Assembly: GCA_024398815.1 (NCBI GenBank)
Contig: JAKSIL010000014.1
Location: 1 to 64,000, forward strand
Length of the DNA stretch: 64,000 bases
Direction of reading: 5' to 3'
DNA from: Fibrobacter sp.
GTDB lineage: Bacteria; Fibrobacterota; Fibrobacteria; Fibrobacterales; Fibrobacteraceae
In this document: piece by piece, positions 44,516-53,481 of the stretch
How the letters are laid out: every line of letters starts with the position of its first letter
Position numbering within the stretch: position 1 is the first letter of the stretch
The notes under the pieces: generated by a model
Seen by the model: only the letters and a program-made list of their open reading frames with translations
Databases searched by the model: none
What the model was told of the DNA's origin: nothing
Position numbers and translations under genes: made by a program

Positions 44516-45964
44516 ATGTCATCGGATTTAAAAGCAAAAACTGTTCAGGGCTTTGGCTGGAGTGCTTTGGACAATGTTGCTAAAACAGGAATAACTTTTG
44601 TTGTTAGCATTGTTTTGGCAAGACTTTTATCTCCGGATGAGTATGGCCTTATCGGAATTCTTACCATTTTTATAGTTGTTTTCAATTCTATTGTTGACAG
44701 CGGTTTTACTCAGGCGTTAATTAGAAAAAAAGATGCTACAGATGTTGATTACAGTACTGTCTTTTACGTGAATCTGGTTGTATCTGTTTTTTTGATGATT
44801 TGCTTCTTTTTTTTGGCTCGGCCGATAGCCGCTTTTTTTGAACGAGTCGAACTTGTAAGTCTTACAAGAGCAATGTCTGTTATTGTCGTAATCAATGCTT
44901 TGGCCTTGGTTCAACGAACAAGAATGACAAAAATCATTAATTTTAAATCGCAGACGAAGATAACGTTTCTCTCAACTTTGTTTGGTGGTGTTGTTGGAAT
45001 CGTGTTGGCTTATCTTGGCTTTGGGGTTATGTCGCTTGTTGCACAGCAAATTGTAACGCAGGGAATGACAACGATTCTTTTGTGGGTGTTTGGACGCTGG
45101 TTTCCGAAGGCTGTGTTTTCTAAGAAAAGCCTGGCGGAATTATGGCGGTTTAGTTGGAAATTACTTGCAAGTAGTTTGATTGATACAACGTGGAAGGAAA
45201 TATATCAGGTTGTTGTAGGAAAATGCTACAGCCCCGCAACATTAGGGCTGTACACTAGGGCAAAACAGTTCAGTCAAATGTTTTCAAGTAACATGACCAG
45301 CGTTATTAGTCGTGTTAGCTATCCTGTGTTGAGTAGTATCCAAGATGATAAAGTTCGTTTGAAAAAAGGGTATCAGCGTTTAATTCGAACAACGATGTAT
45401 CTATCATTTGTTTTTATGCTTGGTATGGCTGCTACAGCTAAATCTATGATTTGGATTTTGTTGGGAGAAAAATGGATGGCTTGTGTGCCTTTCTTGCAGT
45501 TGATTTGTTTTACGGGAATGCTCTATCCATTGCACTCTTTGAATCTCAATATGCTTCAAGTACAGGGTAGAAGTGATCTTTTTTTGCGATTGGAAATTAT
45601 AAAAAAGATAATAAATTGCGGCCCGTTGTTGTTGGGAATATTTGTGGACATTTATTGGATGCTGATAGGAAGTTTTGTGACTGGCTGTATTGCCTTTTAT
45701 TTGAATTCCTATTATTCTGGACCTGCATTGAATTATAGCACCCTTTCGCAAGTAAGGGATGTTCTTCCTTCGTTTGGAATAGGCTTTTTTATGGCTCTTT
45801 GTGTTTTTGCATTGAATTTTGTTTCGTTGTCCCCCTATTTGTTGTTCCCGATACAAATCTTACTGGGAATGATTATTGTTGTTGCTGTGAGCGAGTTGAT
45901 GAAATTGCCGGAGTATTTAGAAATAAAGAATATTTTATTTTCAAAACTTTCAAAAAAAAGATAA
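44516..45964 (+). CDS. Wzx-type polysaccharide flippase
   Basis: A 482-residue protein of 12 to 14 hydrophobic segments in the MATE-like polysaccharide transporter (WzxC/RfbX) family. The N-terminus VQGFGWSALDNVAKTGITFV with ARLLSPDEYGLIGILTIFI is characteristic. It would move undecaprenyl-linked repeat units to the periplasmic side. The polymerase-like gene at 47161 is its expected partner. AT-rich codon use distinguishes it from the chromosome average. Confidence 0.88.
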   Translation: MSSDLKAKTVQGFGWSALDNVAKTGITFVVSIVLARLLSPDEYGLIGILTIFIVVFNSIVDSGFTQALIRKKDATDVDYSTVFYVNLVVSVFLMICFFFLARPIAAFFERVELVSLTRAMSVIVVINALALVQRTRMTKIINFKSQTKITFLSTLFGGVVGIVLAYLGFGVMSLVAQQIVTQGMTTILLWVFGRWFPKAVFSKKSLAELWRFSWKLLASSLIDTTWKEIYQVVVGKCYSPATLGLYTRAKQFSQMFSSNMTSVISRVSYPVLSSIQDDKVRLKKGYQRLIRTTMYLSFVFMLGMAATAKSMIWILLGEKWMACVPFLQLICFTGMLYPLHSLNLNMLQVQGRSDLFLRLEIIKKIINCGPLLLGIFVDIYWMLIGSFVTGCIAFYLNSYYSGPALNYSTLSQVRDVLPSFGIGFFMALCVFALNFVSLSPYLLFPIQILLGMIIVVAVSELMKLPEYLEIKNILFSKLSKKR

Positions 45965-45974
45965 GAGAATTGTT

Positions 45975-47144
45975 ATGGCAACAACACAAAAAAAATTACG
46001 TATAGCAAATTTTGTTACTGATGAAAAATTTGTTGATTCAGCAATTCAGTTATTGTCTTTGACCCCTGGTAGAAGTCTGCATGATTTCTTTTTTTGCCCC
46101 TACTGGAAAATTGATTTTCATTATTTGTGGAAACTGGAGTTTAAGTATATCAAGTCAAAGCAATTTGTAAAAATTGTTTCTAAAAAAGATATTCTTTCCG
46201 TTTTGGAATCTGGAAGCTATGATGCTGTTATTTTGCATTCTTTGGATAGCATGCCCTATGATGTAATATCAAAAATTCCCGCAAAAGTAAAAGTTCTTTG
46301 GTTTGCGTGGGGGTATGACTTATATGGCCATCATGGGAAAAAAGTTATTGAAATTGAACAATATAAGCCTTTGACGAAAAATGCGATAAAATTAGACACA
46401 ATACCTCTGAAATTAAAGAGCAGCTTGAAATCTTTGCTTGATTTGGAACAGGATAAATTGTATGCTTCTGCCGTCAGTAGAGTTGATTATTTTTCCGGAT
46501 GTTTGCCTAACGAATATCAATTATGCTTGCCATGTTCTTATTTTAAGGCAAAACAAGTAGATTTTCGATATCAAGGGGCAAAAGAATTTGTGAAAAAAGC
46601 TGATTTCTCTAGTGGCAGAAATATCTTGATAGGCAATTCTGCCAATCCGACAGGCAATCATTTGGATATTCTTCCTTACTTTGATGGGATTGACATTGGC
46701 GAGAGAAAAGTGTTTGTTCCGTTAAGTTATTCCGGTGCTGATTACTATGTTAAAAAGGTTAAAGACGCTTATTTTAAAAGATTTGGAAAAAATTGTGTCT
46801 TTTTGGATGGTTTTATGCCTGTTCAGGAATATAATAAACTTAGGGATGAATGCAGCGTCGGTATTTTCTTTCATGAGCGCCAGCAGTCTTTGGGCAATAT
46901 TAATTTCATGTTGAAACGGGGTGCTAAAGTTTTTTTAAGCGAGTCCTCAATAGCATTTAATTATTACAAACTTCAGAAATGTTCTATATTTTCTTTACAA
47001 AATGATTTTTCCCAGCAAGCATTGGATAAACCTTTATCGGATAATGAAAAAATGCAAAATTTGGATTTTATTGCGGAATCAAGGTCTTTGTGTGCAAAAA
47101 TAAAGCGTTTGAACGATATGTATGATGCCATAGAAATGGTATAA
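45975..47144 (+). CDS. WecF/RffT-like glycosyltransferase
   Basis: A 389-residue protein resembling TDP-Fuc4NAc:lipid II transferase (Pfam Glyco_transf_56). Matching segments: KVLWFAWGYDLYG, ILIGNSANPTGNHLDILPYF, VPLSYSGADYYVKKVKDA, and VGIFFHERQQSLGNINFML. The predicted reaction is transfer of a 4-amino-4,6-dideoxyhexose to a lipid-linked acceptor, which fits the VioA/QdtB-like aminotransferase at 52331. Family assignment comes from these motifs; the sugar identity is not established. It follows the flippase by ten bases. Confidence 0.65.
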   Translation: MATTQKKLRIANFVTDEKFVDSAIQLLSLTPGRSLHDFFFCPYWKIDFHYLWKLEFKYIKSKQFVKIVSKKDILSVLESGSYDAVILHSLDSMPYDVISKIPAKVKVLWFAWGYDLYGHHGKKVIEIEQYKPLTKNAIKLDTIPLKLKSSLKSLLDLEQDKLYASAVSRVDYFSGCLPNEYQLCLPCSYFKAKQVDFRYQGAKEFVKKADFSSGRNILIGNSANPTGNHLDILPYFDGIDIGERKVFVPLSYSGADYYVKKVKDAYFKRFGKNCVFLDGFMPVQEYNKLRDECSVGIFFHERQQSLGNINFMLKRGAKVFLSESSIAFNYYKLQKCSIFSLQNDFSQQALDKPLSDNEKMQNLDFIAESRSLCAKIKRLNDMYDAIEMV

Positions 47145-47160
47145 AATGAGAGATTTCTAG

Positions 47161-48318
47161 ATGTTTGTATATTCTTTTATTTTGTTTTTTATTTTTTTGT
47201 GCATAGTGATAACCAGGCGTTATCCTGGGGCTAAAACAGCTCGTGTTTGTGGCTTCTCGTGTTGCTTTTTAATGATTCTTATTGCCGGGTTGAAGTATCG
47301 GGTTGGTCTTGATGCTTTGTTGTATCAAGACCTTTTTGAAGTTTATCCAACGATTGATAAAATGAATGTAAATTATATTGCTTCATCTCGATGGGGAAAA
47401 TTGTTTATACTTTGGTATTCTTTATGTCATACGATATTTAAAAGTTTTGTCTCGTACCAGTTTATTCATGCGATAATTATTACTAGTGCAATTTATGTGA
47501 CTTTGAAGGAAAATACTCGACATGTTTTTTACGGATTGTTTTTTTATTTTCTCTATTCTTATTTGTTTTTTACTTTTGACTTGTATAGAGAAGGCATGGC
47601 CGTTGCTCTATTTTTGTTAGGATATCGTTTTTTGTTGAAAAATAATCTTGTTGTCTATTATGTCTTTGCTTTTTTGGCATTTAACATACATACAAGTTGT
47701 ATACTTATTTTCTTTGTGCCCTTTCTAAAAAGGTTTAAAATAACCAAAAAAAACTCTCTTGCAATTTTTATTACATCATTGCTTCTTTCTGTTGTTGCGT
47801 TTCAATTAATGTTGCTTTTTTTGAATATGCTACCATCTAATTCTGTTTCTATTTTGGCTCTTCGGTATTTAAAACGTTATTCGGGAATATCGGGATTGTC
47901 TTTTTTTCGATTGCTTTATTGTTCTTGTATGTTTTTCTTTGTCGTTTACAAAAACATTTCAAGAGGAGATAGTCTCAGGGAACAAATGTGTCTGAATTTG
48001 GGCTTTTTGTCTTTGATTATTATGATTTTTGAACAGGCAATTCCGTTTATTTTTAGATTAAACTCGTATTTTATAATTTTCTTTATTTGTTCTTTTTGCT
48101 TAAATATAGAGTATAATAATTTCTTTAAAAAGAATACACTCGTTAAGTTTTTAATTGTTGTTGTTATGGCTAGTTCTGTGAAATTGGTTGATTATTTTGG
48201 AAACCCCCGAACTTATAATGCTTATTGTCCTTATGTTTCAGTTCTTGATCCGTATAAGGTTCCTAGTCGAGAATGGCATGGTATGTGGGCGTTTTTGTAC
48301 TATGATCAAAAGCTGTAA
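47161..48318 (+). CDS. EpsG-like / O-antigen polymerase-like membrane protein
   Basis: A 385-residue protein with about ten predicted transmembrane helices and an EpsG-type core: GLKYRVGLDALLYQDLFEVY in the first loop, FTFDLYREGMAVALFLLGYR in the middle and FNIHTSCILIFFVPFL later. It probably polymerises the repeat units exported by Wzx. Sequence is very AT-rich with many T-runs, as usual for Wzy genes. It precedes the glycosidase by only 11 bases. Confidence 0.7.
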   Translation: MFVYSFILFFIFLCIVITRRYPGAKTARVCGFSCCFLMILIAGLKYRVGLDALLYQDLFEVYPTIDKMNVNYIASSRWGKLFILWYSLCHTIFKSFVSYQFIHAIIITSAIYVTLKENTRHVFYGLFFYFLYSYLFFTFDLYREGMAVALFLLGYRFLLKNNLVVYYVFAFLAFNIHTSCILIFFVPFLKRFKITKKNSLAIFITSLLLSVVAFQLMLLFLNMLPSNSVSILALRYLKRYSGISGLSFFRLLYCSCMFFFVVYKNISRGDSLREQMCLNLGFLSLIIMIFEQAIPFIFRLNSYFIIFFICSFCLNIEYNNFFKKNTLVKFLIVVVMASSVKLVDYFGNPRTYNAYCPYVSVLDPYKVPSREWHGMWAFLYYDQKL

Positions 48319-48329
48319 AAAGTGTCGTA

Positions 48330-49964
48330 ATGAGTGCGTTTTTTAAGAAGTTTTTTCTTGTCCTATTTTTTTTTGAGGCTTGCCTAATATTTGCAAATGA
48401 ACGTTTAGGGATGAACGCTCATCTTGTTTTTGACGGCTCTATTGATTTTGTTGACGAACTTTGTCTCTCTATGAAAGAGGCTGGCGTACGAATTGTTCGC
48501 TTGGATGTGTATTGGAATGAACAAAATTGGCTGAAACAAAAGGATGCCTTGGATAAGGCTTGTTTTTATGCAGACAAGTATGGCTTGAAAATTTTACTTT
48601 CCATTCCGCAAGTTCCTGATAAAAAAGATTCCGCGTACATAGAGAGCTGGCTGGAAATGCTGTCGTATTATGTTAGGCGTTATGATGGCAAAACTCCAAT
48701 ATCCGTTGATGGCGAAACCGAGACAAGGTTTGTCAAAGTGGATTTTTTTGAACCTATGAACGAACCTGACCTAAAAATGGAAAAGCAAAAATTGGATGTT
48801 CCATTTGTTTTTTACCTTATGCAACGATCCTATAAAACAGTAAAAAGCGTAAGAAATGAAGCCAAGGTTGTTATGCCTGGACTTACCAACAAATCTTATG
48901 CGAAGGATTTGATTAGGTACAGAACTCCCGAGGGGAGGACCGTTGCAGATTATGTCGATGTGACTAATGTTCATTTTTATATTGACAACCAAAAGAAGTA
49001 TATTGATTTTCTTGATGACTGGATGAATTTGTTAAAAGAGAATGGATTGGAACATAAACCTCATTGGGTTACGGAATGTGGCGCTTCGTTGTGGGATTTT
49101 TCTCAAGAAGATCAGGCAAAATTGCTTCCTAAACAAAATATCGTAGTTTTGTCAAAAAATTTTGAAAAGGTGTTTTACTATCAGTATCATGCTTTTGGTG
49201 GTAATAGAGCTCCGGGAATACATCATCAACGTCAAAATTATTATGCAGTTGTTGATCCCAGTATATCGAATTCCTATGGGAGTTTTTATGTGAATGATGG
49301 TAAATATGAAACGGCAATATCTTCGGGGGATGCTTCAAAGAGAATATATTTGCGGAAGAAGAACAAGGATAATTTTATGCTCTATTCGCATTCCAAAAAG
49401 ACTTTATTCCGTTTGAAAACGAACGGTGTTGCAATTGGAGGAAAAGGCTATACCATGAAGTCAGTGAGTCTTTTGCATAGGGATGGGAGTGATGCTGAAT
49501 TGTGGAAAGGTTCCTTGAAAGTAAGTGAAGATGGAAAACAATATTTAAGTTTGCCGGCAACGAAGTTTTGGGGTATGGATGAAAAGGATAAAATTTGTGT
49601 TAAAGTTGACAGCGTCGCAGACTTGAATGAACAATGGATTGGTCTTAAGCCTTGGCAAGCCTATAAGGCGTATAAAGTCCAATCTGAATATTTTACATTT
49701 GACTCTACGATTCCGAAATATGATGATTATGGGATTCCGAAATTGAACGTATTTTCTTGGATATCTCCAGAAAGGGGGCGTGTATGGGCGATATGGGCAG
49801 ATGATGGGAAAAAGGTGAAAATTCGGATTTCAGGTAATCGGGATGGGATGGAAATTGTTGACCATCTGGGAAATAAATTGAATGCTTCAAGAGAGTTTTA
49901 TGAGATGACGGACGCTTTGGTGTATGTTTCGGGGGCTAAGTCGTTGAATTTGCAACGTTTTTAA
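48330..49964 (+). CDS. exported clan-A glycoside hydrolase (GH39/PslG-like)
   Basis: A 544-residue protein with a signal peptide (FFLVLFFFEACLIFA-NERLG). The barrel begins GMNAHLVFDGSIDFVDELCL. The acid/base motif is EPMNEPDLKM and the nucleophile motif HWVTECGASLWDF, the arrangement of clan-A enzymes such as GH39 PslG. A C-terminal beta domain (about 200 residues, ending VYVSGAKSLNLQRF) follows. In surface-glycan clusters such hydrolases trim or help release the polymer. The exact family is uncertain. Confidence 0.65.
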   Translation: MSAFFKKFFLVLFFFEACLIFANERLGMNAHLVFDGSIDFVDELCLSMKEAGVRIVRLDVYWNEQNWLKQKDALDKACFYADKYGLKILLSIPQVPDKKDSAYIESWLEMLSYYVRRYDGKTPISVDGETETRFVKVDFFEPMNEPDLKMEKQKLDVPFVFYLMQRSYKTVKSVRNEAKVVMPGLTNKSYAKDLIRYRTPEGRTVADYVDVTNVHFYIDNQKKYIDFLDDWMNLLKENGLEHKPHWVTECGASLWDFSQEDQAKLLPKQNIVVLSKNFEKVFYYQYHAFGGNRAPGIHHQRQNYYAVVDPSISNSYGSFYVNDGKYETAISSGDASKRIYLRKKNKDNFMLYSHSKKTLFRLKTNGVAIGGKGYTMKSVSLLHRDGSDAELWKGSLKVSEDGKQYLSLPATKFWGMDEKDKICVKVDSVADLNEQWIGLKPWQAYKAYKVQSEYFTFDSTIPKYDDYGIPKLNVFSWISPERGRVWAIWADDGKKVKIRISGNRDGMEIVDHLGNKLNASREFYEMTDALVYVSGAKSLNLQRF

Positions 49965-49982
49965 ACTATAATTTTGCTGTAT

Positions 49983-51191
49983 ATGAAAAAGAAAGTTTTG
50001 TTGTTGAGCACAATATATCCTGCTAAGGATATAAAAATTTCAAATAATACCAGTGTCGTTCATTATTTTGCCATGGAATGGGTGAAACAGGGACATGAAG
50101 TTTTAGTTGTTCACAATTATCCAGTGTATTTAAAAATTTTACATTGGATAGCTCGATTTGCTGATAAACTTATTGCAAGTAAATTTAATACGAGCGTTAC
50201 TGCTACATATCAAAAAGATGATGTTGAATTTGAAATGGATGGCGTTAAGGTGTGCCGAATGCCTCTGTTTAAGCCGTTACCTCGTTTTGCGGTTCCCAAA
50301 AGACTTTTGGAACGACAGGTGAAAAAAATTGTTATTTTTTGTAAGAAAAATAATTTTGTTCCGGAAGTGATATCTGCGCATAATTTTTATCCCCACATTG
50401 AAATTGTAAACCAATTGAAAAGGGATTTTTTTCCGAATGCAACCACTTGTATTGTTGTGCATAAACAAAATTTGGATATGCTCAAGTTTGTTTGTGAATG
50501 TTGGAAAGATGCCATACGCTGTGTTGATGTATGGGGATTTCGTTCGTTGCCATTGAAAAGAGAGTTTGAAAATTATACGGGCTATGTCCCGCCAAGGCAA
50601 TTTCAGTGTTATAGTGGTATTCCTGCGCATTTCTTAAATAGGACTGATTTATGCAATCTGCAAAAGCCTATTGATAAATTTGTTTATGTGGGTTCTTTTA
50701 TACGCCGCAAGTATCCTGAAAAATTGTTGCTAGCTTTGAAAGAGTGTGGTTTAAAAAGTTTTCGACTTGATTATGTTGGTGATGGGGCAAATAGGTCTAT
50801 TATAGAAAATATCATAAAGAAAGAAGGCTGGCTAGAAATGGTTAAACTGCATGGCTTTGTTGATCGCGCACAGGTGCCTTCGTTTATTAGTTGTGCTCAA
50901 TGTTTTGTCATGATTAGTGAAGAAGAAACTTTTGGCCTTGTCTATCTAGAAGCGATGTCTATGGGATGTATTACAATCGCTTCTCGCAACGAGGGTATGG
51001 AAGGCATTATTGAAGATGGGGTTAATGGTTTTTTATGTAAGGCTGGCGATGAACATGAACTTGCTCGGATTATTGGTAAAATTAATCGGATGGATGATGT
51101 TGATCTTCGCAAGATATCCGAAAATGCTAAACAAACTGCGCAGCGTTTGACGGATGAAAATGTTGCGGAGTTGTATTTGGCAAATTTTTAA
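49983..51191 (+). CDS. family 4 glycosyltransferase
   Basis: A 402-residue GT-B enzyme. The start at ATG 49983 (MKKKVLLLSTIYPAKD) is preferred over the TTG at 49974. The C-terminal half has KFVYVGSFIRRKYPEKLLLA, HGFVDRAQVPSFISCAQCFV and the nucleotide-sugar motif EEETFGLVYLEAMSMGCITI (E-x7-E). Role: adding a sugar to the lipid-linked unit in the cytoplasm. Last plus-strand gene before the divergent acyltransferase. Confidence 0.85.
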   Translation: MKKKVLLLSTIYPAKDIKISNNTSVVHYFAMEWVKQGHEVLVVHNYPVYLKILHWIARFADKLIASKFNTSVTATYQKDDVEFEMDGVKVCRMPLFKPLPRFAVPKRLLERQVKKIVIFCKKNNFVPEVISAHNFYPHIEIVNQLKRDFFPNATTCIVVHKQNLDMLKFVCECWKDAIRCVDVWGFRSLPLKREFENYTGYVPPRQFQCYSGIPAHFLNRTDLCNLQKPIDKFVYVGSFIRRKYPEKLLLALKECGLKSFRLDYVGDGANRSIIENIIKKEGWLEMVKLHGFVDRAQVPSFISCAQCFVMISEEETFGLVYLEAMSMGCITIASRNEGMEGIIEDGVNGFLCKAGDEHELARIIGKINRMDDVDLRKISENAKQTAQRLTDENVAELYLANF

Positions 51192-51222
51192 GAATAGCTA
51201 ATATTGAATGTTTGAAATTTTT

Positions 51223-52242
51223 TTAGAATTTTCCAATAATCCACGAGAAGTATTTTTTATTTAAAATATGTGAGATAATTGACAAAACGATTATTGTAAT
51301 AACAATAATGATTAATGTTATTGACAGCGACAATAGATTGTCGTTTTGCTGAAGTATGCTTTTGAATGTTTTTAACAACTTCATAACGATGTTGTCATGG
51401 AATAGGTAAAAAATAAGTGAGTTTTTCCCGATAAACTCTAAAAATGTATTGGCTTTAATTAAATAACATATGTTTACGAATGTGATGGTGCCGCAACACG
51501 ATAAAATGATATGAATGGGCCATGTTGTAAGCGTTGTGTTGAAGCCTGCAGTGACATGAGGTATGCCAATATTTGTTAGGTAACAGCAGCTTATGGTTGC
51601 AACATATAAAATAATTGATGTAATAAAAATTTTTCTATTTGTAATATTGCTTTTTAAAACGTTCCCCAAGAAAATATAGAGTGTTAAATCGCAGGTCTGC
51701 TGAATCCACCAATAGTTGGTTAGATTTAACTGCTTGAATGCAGTCCCTCCTAAGCTTAATAATAGCAGTACAATGAATAAAATTTTTTTTGATTTGGTGA
51801 ATACTCGGATAAAGCACCAGAATATTGTTTTTGAGACAAACATTGAAACAAGGAACCAATATAGTCCACCATAAAGAATAAGACTGTTGCTGAGTCCGCT
51901 GATGTCTTTTTTTATGAGAAAAAGTATTACGGTTAAGAATATGGCTGGGAATAGTAAAGTCTTGACTTGTTTTATGAAAAAAATTTTAAATGCTAAGGAA
52001 AAATTGCTGCAATATCCTGTGATGAAAAAAAAGGCCTGCATAAAAAAACACAACATCACGGGGCGTTGAATTTCTTTCATGTAGCTTAGGAAATTATTGG
52101 TTATGTGCAGTCCTTTGATGCTAAAAGTAAAGTCTATAGTATGATGCAGCAATAAAAAGAGAATTAAGAGACCTTTGGCAACGTCTAAATAAGACAATCT
52201 CTTTTTTTTTTGGGGGGGGGATGATGTTGCGGAATAATCCAT
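51223..52242 (-). CDS. membrane acyltransferase family 3, phase-variable candidate
   Basis: A 339-residue protein with about ten transmembrane segments of the acyltransferase_3 (OafA-like) family: LSYLDVAKGLLILFLLLHHT near the start carries the conserved Asp and His motifs. Members acetylate or succinylate exported polysaccharides. Codons 7-14 of the gene are C9 followed by A10 (SSPPQKKK), so slippage of one base would frameshift the protein near its start. It is read in the opposite direction to the rest of the cluster. Confidence 0.8.
   Translation of the reverse strand: MDYSATSSPPQKKKRLSYLDVAKGLLILFLLLHHTIDFTFSIKGLHITNNFLSYMKEIQRPVMLCFFMQAFFFITGYCSNFSLAFKIFFIKQVKTLLFPAIFLTVILFLIKKDISGLSNSLILYGGLYWFLVSMFVSKTIFWCFIRVFTKSKKILFIVLLLLSLGGTAFKQLNLTNYWWIQQTCDLTLYIFLGNVLKSNITNRKIFITSIILYVATISCCYLTNIGIPHVTAGFNTTLTTWPIHIILSCCGTITFVNICYLIKANTFLEFIGKNSLIFYLFHDNIVMKLLKTFKSILQQNDNLLSLSITLIIIVITIIVLSIISHILNKKYFSWIIGKF
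52202..52220 (-). repeat. homopolymer junction C9A10 in the acyltransferase coding start
   Basis: Plus strand: ten T (52202-52211) followed by nine G (52212-52220). It is the longest G/C homopolymer inside a gene in the window, and it sits 22 bases inside the coding region. Confidence 0.9.
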
Positions 52243-52275
52243 GTTAAATACAGAAAGAGTGTTGAGTATTTTTGC

Positions 52276-52307
52276 AATATAGTTTTTTTTAAAAAAAAAA
52301 CTATATT
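52276..52307. other. AT-rich palindrome between divergent genes
   Basis: AATATAG plus eight T faces ten A plus CTATATT. The perfect inverted repeat lies between the acyltransferase start (52242) and the aminotransferase start (52331), in the shared promoter region. It could act as an operator, a promoter element or a bidirectional terminator. Confidence 0.7.
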
Positions 52308-52330
52308 TTTCTTATTCCAAAAAGGTTTTT

Positions 52331-53443
52331 ATGGAAAACTCTAGAATTACCGTTACTTCGCCGCTTCTCCCTAATCTTGACGAGTTTTATGGTCTTCTCA
52401 AGCAGATTTGGAATTCCAAGTGGATCACCAACAACGGCTCCTTTCACAAACAACTTGAAAAGGAACTTGCCGAATATCTCAAGGTTCCTTTCGTTAGCCT
52501 GTTTACCAATGGAACCCTTCCTCTGCTCACTGCATTGCAGGCGATGCGCATTACGGGAGAGGTGATTACTACTCCGTATAGTTTTGTTGCGACAACCCAC
52601 AGCATCTGGTGGAACGGTTGCAAACCTGTGTTTGTGGATGTTGACCCCGCCACGGGCAACATGGACCCCGAGAAGATTGAGGCCGCCATTACGCCGAGGA
52701 CTACAGCCATTATGCCGGTGCATGTGTATGGCCAGCCCTGCGATACTAAGCGAATCAAGGAAATTGCCGACCGTTACGGGCTCAAGGTCATTTATGATGC
52801 GGCTCATGCTTTCGGAGTTCAGGTCAATGGCGAGAGTGTTTTGAACGAAGGTGACATGTCTACCCTCAGTTTCCACGCTACTAAGGTTTACAATACCATT
52901 GAAGGTGGTGCCATGGTCATGCATGACGAGGCTACCAAGAAGCGTATAGACTACCTCAAGAACTTCGGCTTTGCGGGGGAGACTACCGTGGTTGGTCCGG
53001 GTATCAATTCCAAGGTCGATGAAATGCGTGCCGCCTACGGAATTCTGAATCTTCGCCAGGTTGATGCGGCAATCGAAGCCCGACACCAGGTGGCGGTCAG
53101 GTATCGTGAGGCTCTGCGTAATGTAGAGGGCGTGACTTTCTTTGATGATATCGAGGGCGTGAAGCATAACTATGCGTATTTCCCCATCTTTATTGATGAG
53201 GCAAAATACGGCATGTCCCGTGATGACCTGTATGTTAAGATGAAGTCTGTTGGTGTGCTTGGTCGTCGTTACTTCTATCCGCTTATTTCCGAATTCTCCA
53301 CCTACCGTGGCTTGGAATCTGCAAATCCTGAGAATTTGCCGAATGCTCACAAGATGGCGAATTCTGTGATTTGCCTGCCAATGCATCACCAGTTGAGCGA
53401 TGACGACGTTTCTAGAATTTTGGAACTCGTTGTTAAAAAATAA
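52331..53443 (+). CDS. DegT/DnrJ/EryC1/StrS sugar aminotransferase (VioA/QdtB-like)
   Basis: A 370-residue PLP-dependent aminotransferase, fold type I. The PLP Lys185 is in LSFHATKVYNTIEGGAM; IYDAAHAFGV and NGTLPLLTALQAM are family motifs. Sequence pattern (VITTPYSFVATTHSIWWNGC, IMPVHVYGQPCD) is closest to dTDP-4-keto-6-deoxyglucose aminotransferases such as VioA, giving a 4-amino-4,6-dideoxyhexose. It heads an 11-gene operon. Its place next to a WecF-like transferase supports an amino-sugar product. Confidence 0.8.
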   Translation: MENSRITVTSPLLPNLDEFYGLLKQIWNSKWITNNGSFHKQLEKELAEYLKVPFVSLFTNGTLPLLTALQAMRITGEVITTPYSFVATTHSIWWNGCKPVFVDVDPATGNMDPEKIEAAITPRTTAIMPVHVYGQPCDTKRIKEIADRYGLKVIYDAAHAFGVQVNGESVLNEGDMSTLSFHATKVYNTIEGGAMVMHDEATKKRIDYLKNFGFAGETTVVGPGINSKVDEMRAAYGILNLRQVDAAIEARHQVAVRYREALRNVEGVTFFDDIEGVKHNYAYFPIFIDEAKYGMSRDDLYVKMKSVGVLGRRYFYPLISEFSTYRGLESANPENLPNAHKMANSVICLPMHHQLSDDDVSRILELVVKK

Positions 53444-53481
53444 ATTTCAAGAAAAGTTTTTAAAACAAAAAGGATCACACT

